Below are positions 38,895 through 51,089 of a stretch of 64,000 nt of DNA, piece after piece. The translations under genes and the position numbers were made by a program. Where the stretch lies: assembly GCF_003319115.1 (NCBI RefSeq), contig NZ_QOHF01000022.1, positions 17,743-81,742 of the forward strand, read 5' to 3'. Positions within the stretch are counted from its first letter, which is position 1; every line of letters starts with the position of its first letter. Source of the DNA: Geodermatophilus sp. TF02-6. Its GTDB lineage: Bacteria > Actinomycetota > Actinomycetes > Mycobacteriales > Geodermatophilaceae. Under the pieces are notes generated by a model. It made no database searches. It was not told where the DNA came from and worked only from the letters and a program-made list of their open reading frames with translations.

Positions 38895-40088
38895 GTGACT
38901 CCGTCGTCAGCAGGGACCCCGGCCGGCGGGGGAGAGCAGCGCCCGGCGCGGGAGGAGCAGGGCCCCGCGCCGGGCCGCTTCGCGTGGTTGTTCGCCGCCG
39001 TCTGGCTGGTCTACCTGATCTCACCGCTGCGCCGCGCCTGGACCGCGGCGGCGACCCCGCTGCCGCTGCGGGTGCTCGCGGTGGCCGCGCTGGTCGGCTT
39101 CGCCGCCGGCTTCTGCTGGTTCTTCGCCTGGTTCCGCCGGCGGCGGCTGGTCGGTGCGCCGCCGGCGCCGACCGCCGTCTGGCGGGTGCTGGGCGCCGGG
39201 CTGCTGCTCCTGGTCCTGGCCGCGTCCGGTGCCGGCGAGGAGAGCCTCGCCGGGCTGGTGTACATCGGGGTGGCGGCGGTGATGACCCTCCCGCTGCGCC
39301 AGTCGGCCGTCGTGGTCGCGGGCGTGGTGGCGCTGATCACGGTCTTGCCGCGGGTCGTGCCCGGGTGGACCCCGCAAGACGGGGTCGTCCCCGGGCTGCT
39401 GCTCGGCTGCCTCGCCGCGTTCGGCGTCGGCCAGGTGATCACGCGCAACGCCGAGCTGCTGCGCGCGCGGGAGCAGTTGGTCGACCTCGCCGTCACCCGG
39501 GAGCGGGCCCGGCTGGCGCGCGACGTGCACGACATCCTGGGCCACTCGCTCACCGTCATCACGGTGAAGACCGAGCTGGCCGGCCGGCTGCTGGAGGCGG
39601 CTCCGGGGAGCCCGGCGCTCGACCGGGTCCGGGCCGAGGTCGCCGACGTCGAGCGGCTGGCCCGCGAGGCGCTGGCCGACGTCCGGGCCACCGCGTCGGG
39701 CATGCGCTCGGTCTCGCTCACGGGGGAGCTGGCGGCGGCACGGCGGGCCCTCGACGCGGCCGGCATCGCGGCCGACCTGCCCTCCGCCGTGGACGTCGTC
39801 CCAGCCCGGCACCGTGAGCTGTTCGCCTGGACGCTGCGGGAGGGCGTCACCAACGTCGTCCGCCACTCCGGCGCCCGGCGCTGCACGGTGCGGCTGACCG
39901 CCGACTGCGTCGAGGTGCGCGACGACGGCCGCGGCCACGACAGCACCGGGGACGACGGCAGCGGGCTGGCCGGCCTGCGAAGCCGTGCCCAGGCGGCCGG
40001 CGCCCGGGTGGAGACCGGCCGGTCGCCCGAGGGCGGCTTCCTGCTGCGGGTGGTGGCCGAACCGGCCGCGGTGGGGAGCTCCGCGTGA
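38895..40088 (+). CDS. Sensor histidine kinase (NarL/DesK-type)
   Basis: This 397-aa kinase has five or so transmembrane helices, then the HisKA_3 box RERARLARDVHDILGHSLTV with the phospho-accepting His, and an HATPase_c end (LREGVTNVVRHSGAR, VRDDGRGHD, GLAGLRSRAQAAGARV). The arrangement with an ABC-2 exporter upstream and a LuxR-type regulator downstream resembles DesK/DesR modules that sense membrane state. An in-frame GTG at 38865 is an alternative start. Confidence 0.92.
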   Translation: MTPSSAGTPAGGGEQRPAREEQGPAPGRFAWLFAAVWLVYLISPLRRAWTAAATPLPLRVLAVAALVGFAAGFCWFFAWFRRRRLVGAPPAPTAVWRVLGAGLLLLVLAASGAGEESLAGLVYIGVAAVMTLPLRQSAVVVAGVVALITVLPRVVPGWTPQDGVVPGLLLGCLAAFGVGQVITRNAELLRAREQLVDLAVTRERARLARDVHDILGHSLTVITVKTELAGRLLEAAPGSPALDRVRAEVADVERLAREALADVRATASGMRSVSLTGELAAARRALDAAGIAADLPSAVDVVPARHRELFAWTLREGVTNVVRHSGARRCTVRLTADCVEVRDDGRGHDSTGDDGSGLAGLRSRAQAAGARVETGRSPEGGFLLRVVAEPAAVGSSA

Positions 40089-40693
40089 TCCGGCTGCTGC
40101 TCGCCGACGACCAGGCGCTGGTCCGCGGCGCCCTCGCCGCGCTGCTGGACCTGGAGGGCGACCTGCAGGTCGTCGCCGAGGTCTCCCGCGGGGACGAGGT
40201 GGTGTCCGCCGCGGTGCAGAACGCCGTCGACGTCGCACTGCTCGACGTCGAGATGCCCGGGGCGGACGGGATCGTCGCCACCGCGGCCCTGCGCTCGGCG
40301 CGGCCCTCGTGCCGGGTGCTGATCGTCACCACCTTCGGCCGGCCCGGGTACCTGCGCCGGGCCATGGAGGCCGGCGCCAGCGGCTTCGTCGTCAAGGACA
40401 CCCCCGCACGGCAGCTGGCCGAGGCGGTCCGCCGGGTGCACGCCGGGCTGCGCGTCCTCGACCCGGGGCTGGCCGAGGAGTCCCTGGTGTCCGGGGCCTC
40501 GCCGCTGACCGCGCGGGAGACCGAGGTGCTGCGGGCCGCCCGCGGCGGGGACACCGTCGCCGACGTGGCCGCGACGCTGCACCTGTCGGAGGGCACGGTG
40601 CGCAACCACCTGTCGGCGGCGATCGGCAAGACCGGCGCCCGCAACCGCGCCGAGGCCGTGCGGCTCGCCGAGGACCGCGGCTGGCTGCTGTGA
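40085..40693 (+). CDS. LuxR-type response regulator (NarL/DesR family)
   Basis: This 202-aa regulator has a receiver domain with Asp8, Asp9 and phospho-acceptor Asp54 (LLDVEMPG), the Lys of FVVKDTP, and a LuxR helix-turn-helix (LTARETEVLRAARGGDTVAD, LSEGTVRNHLSAAIGKTG). The ATG overlaps the kinase stop (4 bases). It likely regulates the preceding ABC exporter genes. Confidence 0.95.
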   Translation: MIRLLLADDQALVRGALAALLDLEGDLQVVAEVSRGDEVVSAAVQNAVDVALLDVEMPGADGIVATAALRSARPSCRVLIVTTFGRPGYLRRAMEAGASGFVVKDTPARQLAEAVRRVHAGLRVLDPGLAEESLVSGASPLTARETEVLRAARGGDTVADVAATLHLSEGTVRNHLSAAIGKTGARNRAEAVRLAEDRGWLL

Positions 40694-40708
40694 CATGGCG
40701 ACCCTCCG

Positions 40709-40844
40709 GGTCGCACCGCGGCCACGTGCCGTTCCCGGCCTGCGTGGAGCCGCTGCGGCCGCTTCCCTCCTCGGGGACCCTCCGGGCCCCGCTCGTCGGT
40801 CGCACCGCGGCCACGTGCCGTTCCGGCCTGCGTGGAGCCGCTGC
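40709..40844 (+). repeat. Direct repeat of about 47 bp, two copies 89 bp apart
   Basis: GGTCGCACCGCGGCCACGTG onwards to GAGCCGCTGC occurs at 40709-40756 and again at 40798-40844, differing by a single C in CCGTTCCC versus CCGTTCC. A short GACCCTCCGGG block also precedes each. This fills most of the gap between the response regulator and dusB. Confidence 0.85.
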
Positions 40845-40900
40845 CCGTGCCCCCTCGGGAGGCCTCCGGTCCCCGTGACGAGTCCACCTACCCTGGTACC

Positions 40901-42058
40901 GTGACGATCGCAGCCGAGCCCGAGACGGCGGTCGCGCCGCTGCGGCTCGGGTCGCTGACGGTCGAGCCCGCGGTGGTGCTGGCGCCGATGGCCGGCATCA
41001 CCAACCCGGCGTTCCGCACGCTGTGCCGCGAGTTCGGCGCCGGCCTCTACGTCTGCGAGATGATCACCACGCGGGCGCTGGTGGAGCGCAACGAGAAGAC
41101 GCTGCAGATGGTCCGCGCCACCCCCGACGAGACCGACGCCTTCTCCGTGCAGCTCTACGGCGTCGACCCGGCCACCGTCGGCCGCGCGGTGCAGATGCTG
41201 GTCGACGAGGGTGTCGCCGGTACCCGCCCGGCGCACGTCGACCTCAACTTCGGCTGCCCGGTGCCCAAGGTGACCCGCAAGGGCGGCGGCTCGGCGCTGC
41301 CCTGGCGGCGGGTGCTGTTCCGGGACATCGTGCGGGCCGCCGTCCGGGCGGCGCGCGACGTGCCGGTCACCGTCAAGACCCGCATCGGCATCGACGCCGA
41401 CCACGTCACCTACGCCGACGCCGGCCGGATCGCCCAGGACGAGGGCGCGGCGGCGATCACCCTGCACGGGCGCACCGCCGACCAGCTGTACTCCGGCGTC
41501 GCCGACTGGGCGCCGATCGCCCGGTTGGTCGAGACCGTCGACATCCCGGTGCTGGGCAACGGCGACGTCTGGGAGGCCGACGACGCGCTGCGCATGGTCG
41601 CCGAGACCGGGTGCGCCGGCGTCGTCGTCGGCCGCGGCTGCCTGGGCCGGCCGTGGCTGTTCGGCGACCTGGCCGCGGCCTTCGCCGGGAGGACGCAGCG
41701 GGCGCTGCCGACGCTGCGCGAGGTCGCCGCGGTCATGCACCGGCACGCGACCCTGCTGGCGGCCGAGCAGGGCGAGCGGCACGGCTGCACCGACTTCCGC
41801 AAGCACGTCGCCTGGTACCTCAAGGGGTTCTCGGTCGGCTCCGACGTCCGTCGGGCGCTGGCGGTGGTCGACTCCCTCGACGAGCTGGCCGAGCTGCTGG
41901 CCGGCATCCCCGACCAGCCCTACCCGACGGCGGTGCTCGGCGGTCCGCGCGGGCGGACCAGCCCGCCGCGGCCGGTGGCCCTGCCCGAGGGCTGGCTGGC
42001 CGACCGCGACGACCCCCGGCCGCCGGCCGGGGCCGAGCTGCTGGTGAGCGGCGGATGA
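40901..42058 (+). CDS. dusB: tRNA-dihydrouridine synthase
   Basis: This 385-aa FMN enzyme reduces uridine in tRNA. VVLAPMAGITNPAFRTLCRE binds FMN, LNFGCPVPKVTRKGGGSAL carries catalytic Cys119, and TLHGRTADQLYSGVADW, VLGNGDVWEADDALRM and GVVVGRGCLGRPWLF are Dus signatures. The start is GTG 40901. The stop overlaps the next gene (ATGA). Confidence 0.95.
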   Translation: MTIAAEPETAVAPLRLGSLTVEPAVVLAPMAGITNPAFRTLCREFGAGLYVCEMITTRALVERNEKTLQMVRATPDETDAFSVQLYGVDPATVGRAVQMLVDEGVAGTRPAHVDLNFGCPVPKVTRKGGGSALPWRRVLFRDIVRAAVRAARDVPVTVKTRIGIDADHVTYADAGRIAQDEGAAAITLHGRTADQLYSGVADWAPIARLVETVDIPVLGNGDVWEADDALRMVAETGCAGVVVGRGCLGRPWLFGDLAAAFAGRTQRALPTLREVAAVMHRHATLLAAEQGERHGCTDFRKHVAWYLKGFSVGSDVRRALAVVDSLDELAELLAGIPDQPYPTAVLGGPRGRTSPPRPVALPEGWLADRDDPRPPAGAELLVSGG

Positions 42059-42501
42059 GCACCGGCCCGTACCTCTACGACGACGGCCCGGAGCCGCTGC
42101 ACACCGGCACCCCGCGGCCGGCCCGGGCGCTGATCCTGGCCGTGCTCGGCGGGACGGTCGCCGTCGCCGTCGGCATGGCCGTCGGGCTGCCGCTGGTCAA
42201 GGGCACGGCCGACGAGCAGGCGCGGGAGGTCTCCGGCGTCTTCCTCGCCGCGCTGGCCCAGGACGACGCGGAGACCGCCTACGGCCTGCTCTGCGCCGAC
42301 GAGCGCGCCCGCCTCGCGCCGCAGTCGGTGGCCGCCGCGTACGCCCCCGGCGGCACCGGAGAGGTCACCGGCGCCACCGCCGGCGAGGTGGACGGCGAGC
42401 CGGTGCAGCGGGTCCGGGTGCGCTGGAGCGACGGCAGCACCTCCACCCTGACCGTGGTCAGCGCGGACGGCGCCCGCGTCTGCGGCACCACGCCCGGCTG
42501 A
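42055..42501 (+). CDS. Small membrane-anchored protein of unknown function (DUF4878-like)
   Basis: This 148-aa protein has one transmembrane helix (ALILAVLGGTVAVAVGMAVG), then an extracytoplasmic domain beginning VSGVFLAALAQDDAETAYGL, which resembles the fold of DUF4878/lumazine-binding-like domains seen in actinobacterial anchored proteins. It is coupled to dusB by a four-base overlap. No function is known. Confidence 0.75.
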   Translation: MSTGPYLYDDGPEPLHTGTPRPARALILAVLGGTVAVAVGMAVGLPLVKGTADEQAREVSGVFLAALAQDDAETAYGLLCADERARLAPQSVAAAYAPGGTGEVTGATAGEVDGEPVQRVRVRWSDGSTSTLTVVSADGARVCGTTPG

Positions 42502-42503
42502 AC

Positions 42504-42612
42504 AAGGACCCCCTGCCCCCACCACTCGCAGGCTCGGCAGCCAGGCCCCCTCCCAGGCCCCGCCCCGAGTGTGCGAGGGGTGGGGAGGAGGGGGTCCTTC
42601 TACCTGCAGGGG
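42504..42612. repeat. Copy of the dispersed intergenic repeat, before ppdK
   Basis: AAGGACCCCCTGCC and CACTCGCAGGCTCGG, then GGCCCCGCCCCGAGTGTGCGAG and GGTGGGGAGGAGGGGGTCCTT: the two halves form a long imperfect hairpin just after the preceding gene. The remaining 180 bases before ppdK show no gene. Confidence 0.7.
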
Positions 42613-42792
42613 GCCATCGTCCGACGGTCTGGCGCATCCTCGCCAGTTGGGACACCATCGCCCCCTGAGGCTCGAGCGGACGTATCAGACGTCTACCCAC
42701 GACGGTGCTGAGCCCGCCGGGGCCGCGCTCGCCGGGGACCGTCCGGTACCGGCGGCGCAGCGGCGGCCGGCGGATGGGCGCGGAGGTGCACG

Positions 42793-45501
<2,709 letters not shown>

Positions 45502-45568
45502 CCCCTGCCGTGGGACCCGCCGTCCCCAGGGGCCTCGAACCGACAGCGCAGCGTGGTACCCATGACGC

Positions 45569-46198
45569 GTGGGGGTGCGCGTCGGGGCTCTGCTGGGCCG
45601 CATGGTGGGCGCCCTCGCGCTGAGCTTCGTCCTGCTGGTCGGCTCCACCGCGACGGCGATCTGGTGGACGGCGCGGCAGGACGCGCGTCCCGCCTCCGAC
45701 GCGATCGTCGTGCTGGGGTCGGCGCAGTACAACGGCGTCCCGTCGTCGATCTTCGAGGCCCGGCTCGAGCACGCCCGGGCGCTGTACGAGGACGGCGTCG
45801 CGCCGGTGGTGGTCACTGTCGGCGGCAAGGCGACCGGCGACCAGTTCACCGAGGCCGAGGCCGGTCGCGACTACCTCGCCGACGGGGGCGTGCCCGCCGA
45901 CGCGCTGCTGCCGGTCGAGGAGGGGGTGGACACGCTGGAGAGCATGCGGGCGGTCGCCGCGGTCTTCGACGAGCGCGGCTGGACCACCGCCGTCCTGGTG
46001 ACCGACCCGTGGCACGCTCTGCGGGCCGAGCGGATGGCCGAGGACGCCGGCATCGTCGCCGACAGCTCGCCGACCCGGCAGGGCCCGGCGGTGCAGACCC
46101 GCGTCACGCAGTTCCGCTACATCCTCCGCGAGACTGCGGCCTACCTGCTCTACCGCGCGACCGGCGAGAGCGTCGCCGGTGCGCCCGGGATCGGCTGA
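45569..46198 (+). CDS. YdcF/SanA (DUF218) family protein
   Basis: This 209-aa protein has an N-terminal transmembrane helix (MVGALALSFVLLVGSTATAI) and the DUF218 core SDAIVVLGSAQYNGVPSSIF, VVVTVGGKATGDQF, then LESMRAVAAVFDERGW and VTDPWHALRAERMAEDAG. Members affect cell-envelope integrity (SanA) but the reaction is unresolved. The start is GTG 45569. Confidence 0.88.
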   Translation: MGVRVGALLGRMVGALALSFVLLVGSTATAIWWTARQDARPASDAIVVLGSAQYNGVPSSIFEARLEHARALYEDGVAPVVVTVGGKATGDQFTEAEAGRDYLADGGVPADALLPVEEGVDTLESMRAVAAVFDERGWTTAVLVTDPWHALRAERMAEDAGIVADSSPTRQGPAVQTRVTQFRYILRETAAYLLYRATGESVAGAPGIG

Positions 46199-46207
46199 GG
46201 AGGACCC

Positions 46208-46741
46208 GTGCTGGAACTGGGCCCCGTGCTCGAGTTGGGCAGAGCCGGCTCGGCCGGCGTCGGCAAGGGCGTGCTGCCCGTGCTGCGCGACGGCGCCGTG
46301 GTGGCCACCGTCCGCGCCGCGACCTGGAGGGAGGCGGCCACGGCCGTCGTCGCCGACCGCGAGTGGGTGTTCGCCAAGGCCAGGCGGGAGATCGCCGGTC
46401 GGTGGGCGGCCGACCCGGAGGGGACGGCGCGGCTGCGCGCCCGGCAGACCTCGTGGTGGAAGGGCACCTGGTCGGTCGACCTCGAGGGCAGGCAGCTGAC
46501 GGCGACCCGGCCGTCGGTGTGGCGCAGCGGGCTGCGCTACGCCGACGGGGGACAGCAGGTCGCCACCGGGGGGACCACGGGGACCTGGTCACCGCTGCCC
46601 ACGCTCACCGCCGCAGAGGCGCTGCCCCTGCACCAGCAGGTCTTCCTGCTGTGGCTGCAGCTCGTGGTCGCCCGGCGGGACCAGGCGGTGTGGGGAGCCG
46701 TGATCGCCGGTGGAGCTGCCGGGGCAGCGGGGAGCAGCTGA
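46208..46741 (+). CDS. Hypothetical protein upstream of dnaG
   Basis: This 177-aa protein has no family I recognise. It starts at GTG 46208 after GAGGAG, has a basic Trp-rich middle ([37 protein letters not shown]) and a hydrophobic C-terminal half ([17 protein letters not shown]). The beta-rich pattern and WR motifs recall tubby/LURP-one-like scaffolds, but this is speculative. The stop overlaps the dnaG ATG by one base. Confidence 0.7.
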   Translation: MLELGPVLELGRAGSAGVGKGVLPVLRDGAVVATVRAATWREAATAVVADREWVFAKARREIAGRWAADPEGTARLRARQTSWWKGTWSVDLEGRQLTATRPSVWRSGLRYADGGQQVATGGTTGTWSPLPTLTAAEALPLHQQVFLLWLQLVVARRDQAVWGAVIAGGAAGAAGSS

Positions 46742-48624
46742 TGGCCGGACGGGGACGCATCCGCGCCGCGGACATCGCGCTGGTCCGCGAGCGCAGCAAG
46801 ATCGACGAGGTCGTCGGCGAGCACCTGCAGCTCAAGCGCGCCGGCGGCGGCAGCCTCAAGGGGCTGTGCCCCTTCCACGACGAGAAGTCGCCGTCCTTCC
46901 ACGTCACTCCTGCGCGCAACCTCTGGCACTGCTTCGGGTGCGGGGCTGGTGGCGACGTCATCTCCTTCGTCCAGCAGATCGACCACCTGTCGTTCACCGA
47001 GGCGGTCGAGCTGCTGGCCGGGCGGGCGAACGTGGAGCTGCACTACGAGGACGACGGCGGCCGGCCGACCGGCGCCCCCGACCGCGCGCAGGCCGGGCAG
47101 CGGGCCCGGCTGGTCGCGGCCAACACCGCGGCGGCGGCCTTCTACGCCGAACAGCTGGGTACCCCGGAGGCGGTGCCGGCCCGGCAGTTCCTCGCCGACC
47201 GCGGCTTCGACCGGCAGGTGGCCCTCGACTTCGGCTGCGGCTTCGCCCCCGCCGGCTGGGACGCGCTGACCCGGCACCTGCGCGGTCGCGGCTACACCCC
47301 GGCCGAACTGGTCACCGCGGGGCTGGCCAAGGAGTCCTCGCGGGGGTCGCTGATCGACCGGTTCCACCGCCGGCTGGTCTGGCCGATTCGGGACATCACC
47401 GGCGACGTCATCGGCTTCGGCGCCCGCAAGCTCGCCGACGACGACCCCGGGCCGAAGTACCTCAACACCCCCGAGACGCCGCTGTACAAGAAGAGCTCGG
47501 TGCTCTACGGCGTGGAGCGGGCCAAGCGGGACATCGCCCGCCGGCACCAGGCCGTCGTCGTCGAGGGCTACACCGACGTCATGGCCTGCCACCTGGCCGG
47601 GGTGACCACCGCGGTGGCCTCGTGCGGGACCGCGTTCGGCCCCGAGCACATCGGCGTGCTGCGCCGGCTGCTCATGGACCAGGACGAGTTCCGCGGCGAG
47701 GTCGTCTACACCTTCGACGGGGACGCCGCCGGCCAGGCCGCCGCACGCAAGGTGTTCGAGGAGGACCAGCGCTTCGTCGGGCAGACCTTCGTCGCGGTCG
47801 AGCCCGACGGCCGCGACCCGTGCGAGCTGCGCCAGGCGCACGGGGACGCCGCGGTCCGCGACCTCGTGGCCCGGCGGACGCCGCTGATCGCGTTCGTGCT
47901 GAGGACGACGCTGGCCGGCTACGACCTGGACACCGTCGAGGGGCGGGTGGCCGCGCTGGACAGGACCGTCCCGCTGGTCGCCCAGATCAAGGACCACGCG
48001 CTGCGCCCGGCCTACGCCCGGCAGCTGGCCGGGCTGATCGGCAACACCGACGAGGCCGAGGTGCTCGAGCGGGTGCGCCGGCTGACGGGGGAGGGGGCCG
48101 CACCCCCGCGGTCCCGGGTCCGCACCCCGAAGCGCTCGCCGGACGAGATCGCGGTCGCCGTCGAGCGGGAGGCGGTCAAGGCGGCGCTGCAGGTGCCCGA
48201 GCTCGCCGGGCCGTCGTTCGACGCCGTCCCGGTCGAGGCCTACACCGACCCGGACCTCGCGGCGGTCGCCGCCGCCGTCACCGCGGCCGGGGGAGCAGCG
48301 GCCACCCGGGTCACCGGCGCGGCGTGGCTGGACGAGATCGCGGCGCACTGCGCCAGCGACAGCGCCCGGGCGCAGCTGACCGCGCTGGCCGTGGAGCCGC
48401 TGCGCTCGGCCGGCGAGGCCGACGCAGCCTACGTCGGCGTGCAGTTGGCCCGGCTGGAGGAGATGCACACCGTCCGCCGGGTGGCCGAGCTCAAGGGCCG
48501 GCTGCAGCGGATGAACCCCGTGGAGGCCGGGGACGAGTACATGAGGGCGTTCGGCCAGCTGGTGGCGCTCGAGCAGCAGGCGATCTCGCTGCGCAAGCGG
48601 GCGACGGGCGGGCTGGGGGAGTGA
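46741..48624 (+). CDS. dnaG: DNA primase
   Basis: This 627-aa primase makes RNA primers for replication. The N-terminal zinc finger has Cys43, His46, Cys64 and Cys67 ([17 protein letters not shown] and [13 protein letters not shown]). The TOPRIM core includes [16 protein letters not shown] and [15 protein letters not shown], and the C-terminal helicase-binding domain ends the protein. The ATG overlaps the previous stop; the stop overlaps the next GTG. Confidence 0.97.
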   Translation: MAGRGRIRAADIALVRERSKIDEVVGEHLQLKRAGGGSLKGLCPFHDEKSPSFHVTPARNLWHCFGCGAGGDVISFVQQIDHLSFTEAVELLAGRANVELHYEDDGGRPTGAPDRAQAGQRARLVAANTAAAAFYAEQLGTPEAVPARQFLADRGFDRQVALDFGCGFAPAGWDALTRHLRGRGYTPAELVTAGLAKESSRGSLIDRFHRRLVWPIRDITGDVIGFGARKLADDDPGPKYLNTPETPLYKKSSVLYGVERAKRDIARRHQAVVVEGYTDVMACHLAGVTTAVASCGTAFGPEHIGVLRRLLMDQDEFRGEVVYTFDGDAAGQAAARKVFEEDQRFVGQTFVAVEPDGRDPCELRQAHGDAAVRDLVARRTPLIAFVLRTTLAGYDLDTVEGRVAALDRTVPLVAQIKDHALRPAYARQLAGLIGNTDEAEVLERVRRLTGEGAAPPRSRVRTPKRSPDEIAVAVEREAVKAALQVPELAGPSFDAVPVEAYTDPDLAAVAAAVTAAGGAAATRVTGAAWLDEIAAHCASDSARAQLTALAVEPLRSAGEADAAYVGVQLARLEEMHTVRRVAELKGRLQRMNPVEAGDEYMRAFGQLVALEQQAISLRKRATGGLGE

Positions 48625-49202
48625 GCGTCGTCGACCGGCTGCGGCGGCGGTTCACCCGGCCGCCGGAGGTGGTCCGCGCAGTGGTGCTCGCCTCGCCCGA
48701 CCCGGACGAGCGGGTGCTCGCCTGGGGCGTGCTGGTGCGGGACGAGGGGTGGCTGGTCGCGACCTCCCACGGGCTGCGCCGGGTGCCGGCCGACCTGCCG
48801 CTGCCCGCGGCCGGTGAGGTCGGCGTCCTGCCGTGGCACGAGGTCGCCTCGGCCCGGTGGACGGCGACCGGGGACGGCGGCGGCCGGTTCGAGGTGACCG
48901 CGCTGACCGAGGTCGAGCCGGGGGTGCAGGCGCGGCTGCCGGTCGAGCGGCACGCGCTGCGCGACGCGGGTGACCTGCCGGCCGTCGTCCGCCGTCGGGT
49001 GGACCAGACGGTGGTGGCCAGCCGGCGCTCTCCCCTGCCCGGGCGGGGCGGGGTGCTGCTGGTGGCGCGCCGGGTGCCCGGCCAGGCCGAGCGGGAGTGG
49101 ACGGTCGTCTTCGACGACGACACCGACCGCTCCGACCCGGTCGCGCGCGAGGTCGCCCGGCAGAAGCTCGCCGAGGCGGTCGCAGCGGACCAGCCGGTTT
49201 GA
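48621..49202 (+). CDS. Hypothetical protein coupled to dnaG
   Basis: This 193-aa protein overlaps the dnaG stop (GTGA). VLASPDPDERVLAWGVLVRD, then TSHGLRRVPADLPLPAAGEV and GVLPWHEVASARW read as a beta-rich, PH-like family often found next to dnaG in actinobacteria; I see this as a recurring neighbour but cannot assign a function. No signal peptide or membrane helix. Confidence 0.75.
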   Translation: MSVVDRLRRRFTRPPEVVRAVVLASPDPDERVLAWGVLVRDEGWLVATSHGLRRVPADLPLPAAGEVGVLPWHEVASARWTATGDGGGRFEVTALTEVEPGVQARLPVERHALRDAGDLPAVVRRRVDQTVVASRRSPLPGRGGVLLVARRVPGQAEREWTVVFDDDTDRSDPVAREVARQKLAEAVAADQPV

Positions 49203-49310
49203 GCAAGGCCCCCCTGCCCACCGCTTGCAAGCTCGCGGCCCCGTCCAGAGGCTCGCCCCGAGCTTGCGAGGGGTGAGGAGGACGGGGTCCTTGTGCTGCA
49301 GGGGGCCTGC
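49203..49310. repeat. Copy of the dispersed intergenic repeat downstream of the dnaG operon
   Basis: CAAGGCCCCCCTGCCCACCG and CTTGCAAGCTCGCGGCCCCGTCC, then GAGCTTGCGAGGGGTGAGGA and GGACGGGGTCCTTG: the halves are complementary in order and can fold into a long hairpin between converging genes. Confidence 0.75.
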
Positions 49311-49323
49311 CGCGGCTGTTCGG

Positions 49324-49641
49324 TCAGAGACCGCCGGTGGTGTCCGGCGGCGGCACGGTGCCCGACGTCGGGACGGTGTTCGTGGTGGTGCTCGCCGGGG
49401 GGACGGTCACCGGCCGGGGTGCCGAGGTCGTGCGGTCGGAGGTGTCCCGGCCCATCCGCGCCTTCACCGAGTTGACCACCGCGTCGGCCCGAGCCTGTGC
49501 CATGCCGGCCACGCTCTGCAGCTGCGGGTTGTCCTTGGCGTTCTCCCAGGCGCGCTGGATCTGCTCGTAGCGCTCCCTGCCCGCCTTCGCACCGAGCACG
49601 TACCCGGCACCGAAGCCGGCGAGGAAGGACAGCTTCGCCAC
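49324..49641 (-). CDS. Small glycine-zipper membrane protein (YtxH-like)
   Basis: This 105-aa protein starts at GTG 49641 with GGAGG 5 bases upstream. The N-terminus VAKLSFLAGFGAGYVLGAKAGRERYEQ is a glycine-zipper membrane segment common in actinobacterial YtxH-like proteins, followed by a charged helix and a Thr/Pro-rich tail. Its role is unknown; envelope or stress association is typical for the group. Confidence 0.8.
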   Translation of the reverse strand: MAKLSFLAGFGAGYVLGAKAGRERYEQIQRAWENAKDNPQLQSVAGMAQARADAVVNSVKARMGRDTSDRTTSAPRPVTVPPASTTTNTVPTSGTVPPPDTTGGL

Positions 49642-49780
49642 AGGGACCTCCAGGTGGGACGAAGGACAGGAGTGATCACGGTAACCGCTCGGATGGGGTG
49701 GGCGCGACGCGAAGGCCCCCGCCGCAGACACGTCGACGGCGTGGGGTACCCTCGTCACGGCGCGCGGGTCACCCCGCCGG

Positions 49781-49853
49781 TCCCCCGTAGCTCAATTGGC
49801 AGAGCATGCGACTGTTAATCGCAGGGTTATTGGTTCGAGTCCAATCGGGGGAG
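49781..49853 (+). tRNA. tRNA-Asn (anticodon GTT)
   Basis: The 73-nt cloverleaf has acceptor TCCCCCG pairing with CGGGGGA, anticodon stem TGCGA/TCGCA around CTGTTAA (anticodon GTT), and T arm ATTGG-TTCGAGT-CCAAT. The discriminator is G and no CCA is encoded. Base composition drops downstream, marking a possible insertion site. Confidence 0.96.
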
Positions 49854-50223
49854 CGTAAACCCGCAGGTCGCAGCCTTGCTGGGCAGTCTTGGGACCTTAG
49901 CGGTCCTGACTGTGTGCCAGCGTTGTGCACCAGCGGCTTCAGCGCTACGTGAATCGCATGGTCGCCGGCGCGGCCGGCTCGGTGAGATGTCGGAGTCGGT
50001 TAAGCGTGCGGACTCGGCCCGCCTGGAGCGGCGAGCTGATGCCGCCCCACTGTTGGTTGCACGCTCAACATTCCGTGCCTTCGGAATCCGGAGCTCTCCG
50101 CCGGGCCAGGTGTTGCGCCGACTGTGGGTCTGTCCATTCGTGGGCCGGCGTCCGAACGCCCGGATGAAGGGGTGTCCGCGCCGCGGCTGATCGACGTGGT
50201 CGGTCAACCCGCCGGTGACCGGG
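49854..50223. other. Lower-G+C stretch after tRNA-Asn without a convincing gene
   Basis: Open frames on both strands exist but look like random translation, and one overlaps the tRNA itself. G+C is visibly lower than in flanking core genes. It probably belongs to the decayed island that begins at tRNA-Asn. No integrase remnant or repeat of the tRNA 3' end was found within the window. Confidence 0.5.
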
Positions 50224-50637
50224 CTATGGCAGCAGGGTGAAGGCGCCGACGTGGCGGGGCCGAACGACGGTGAAGTGGCGTCGATCTAGGGTCGCGATGG
50301 TGTCGATTTCCAAGCGTTCGGCCAGCGCGATGATGGATGCGTCGGTAGCGCCCAGTGGCATGTCGAGGTAACGGCGGGTCAGCTCGGCAGTCCGGATCAG
50401 GTCTGGGCGGCTTAGCTCGGCGAGGTGAAGGTCTCCGGCGGCCAGGTCCTCGAGGAACCGGGCCTCGGCGTCCGGGCTTCCCTTGGTCTGCAGCAGGTAG
50501 GCGGTCTCGGCGATGACGGTGGCGGGGACGAGACGCTCGTTGGCCGGGACCGAGCGCAGGAGCCGGGCGCAGGCGACGTGATCGTCGTCATCGGCACGTG
50601 CCGCTCCGACCAGAACGCCGGTGTCGAAGAGGATCAC
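50224..50637 (-). CDS. vapC: VapC-type PIN-domain toxin (second copy)
   Basis: This 137-aa PIN protein begins MILFDTGVLVGAARADDDDH (Asp5). It has the Glu in VPATVIAETAYLLQ, the Asp in PLGATDASIIALAERL and DTIATLDRRHF. The start is GTG 50637, directly abutting the antitoxin stop. Its own stop is TAG, as is that of its antitoxin gene. It lies within the accessory island after tRNA-Asn. Confidence 0.9.
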   Translation of the reverse strand: MILFDTGVLVGAARADDDDHVACARLLRSVPANERLVPATVIAETAYLLQTKGSPDAEARFLEDLAAGDLHLAELSRPDLIRTAELTRRYLDMPLGATDASIIALAERLEIDTIATLDRRHFTVVRPRHVGAFTLLP

Positions 50638-50889
50638 CTACTCGCCGAAACCGGCCAGGTAAGCATCGGTGTTGCGCGCCATGTCCCGGGGACCGCCCTT
50701 GACCGACCCGATGAAGCTGAGTTCCTCGCACCGCGGCCGCTCGGGCGCGGGCTGGACCTCGCCGGTCGGCGCGGGACTGTGAATCAGACGGAAACGCTCG
50801 CCGGGCGTTACGCCATGGCGACGGAGCTCGGCCAGCAGCTCGGCTTCGTCGTCAGGAACGGTGAAGTCCCACCCGTCAGTGGTACTCAT
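50638..50889 (-). CDS. Antitoxin of the second PIN toxin
   Basis: This 83-aa acidic protein (MSTTDGWDFTVPDDEAELLA, then LRRHGVTPGERFRLIHSP) is followed by a proline-rich C-terminal half. It has AbrB- or VapB-like size and position, ending in TAG that touches the toxin GTG. ATG 50889 is preferred to a TTG at 50895. A TAGACT -10-like element ends about six bases upstream, again compatible with a leaderless mRNA. Confidence 0.8.
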   Translation of the reverse strand: MSTTDGWDFTVPDDEAELLAELRRHGVTPGERFRLIHSPAPTGEVQPAPERPRCEELSFIGSVKGGPRDMARNTDAYLAGFGE

Positions 50890-51089
50890 GATCAAAGTCT
50901 AACGGCCCAGTGTTCGAGCGCACGAGGACGATCATCACTTCCATCGCCGCCATCCAGCCGGCGATGCTTGACCAGCGGCCAGAGCGGGTCGCACCTCCGC
51001 CGCAACCGTGGACCCTCCCGGACCCGGGACAGATCGCGGTGATACACCAAGGCGTCCCGCCTGCTGGGGCAGGCGGCAACAGGTTGCCG

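Noticed and set aside
49827..50207. 126-codon minus-strand frame at tRNA-Asn
   Set aside because: Its C-terminus is antisense to the tRNA itself and its composition is random; no family resemblance.
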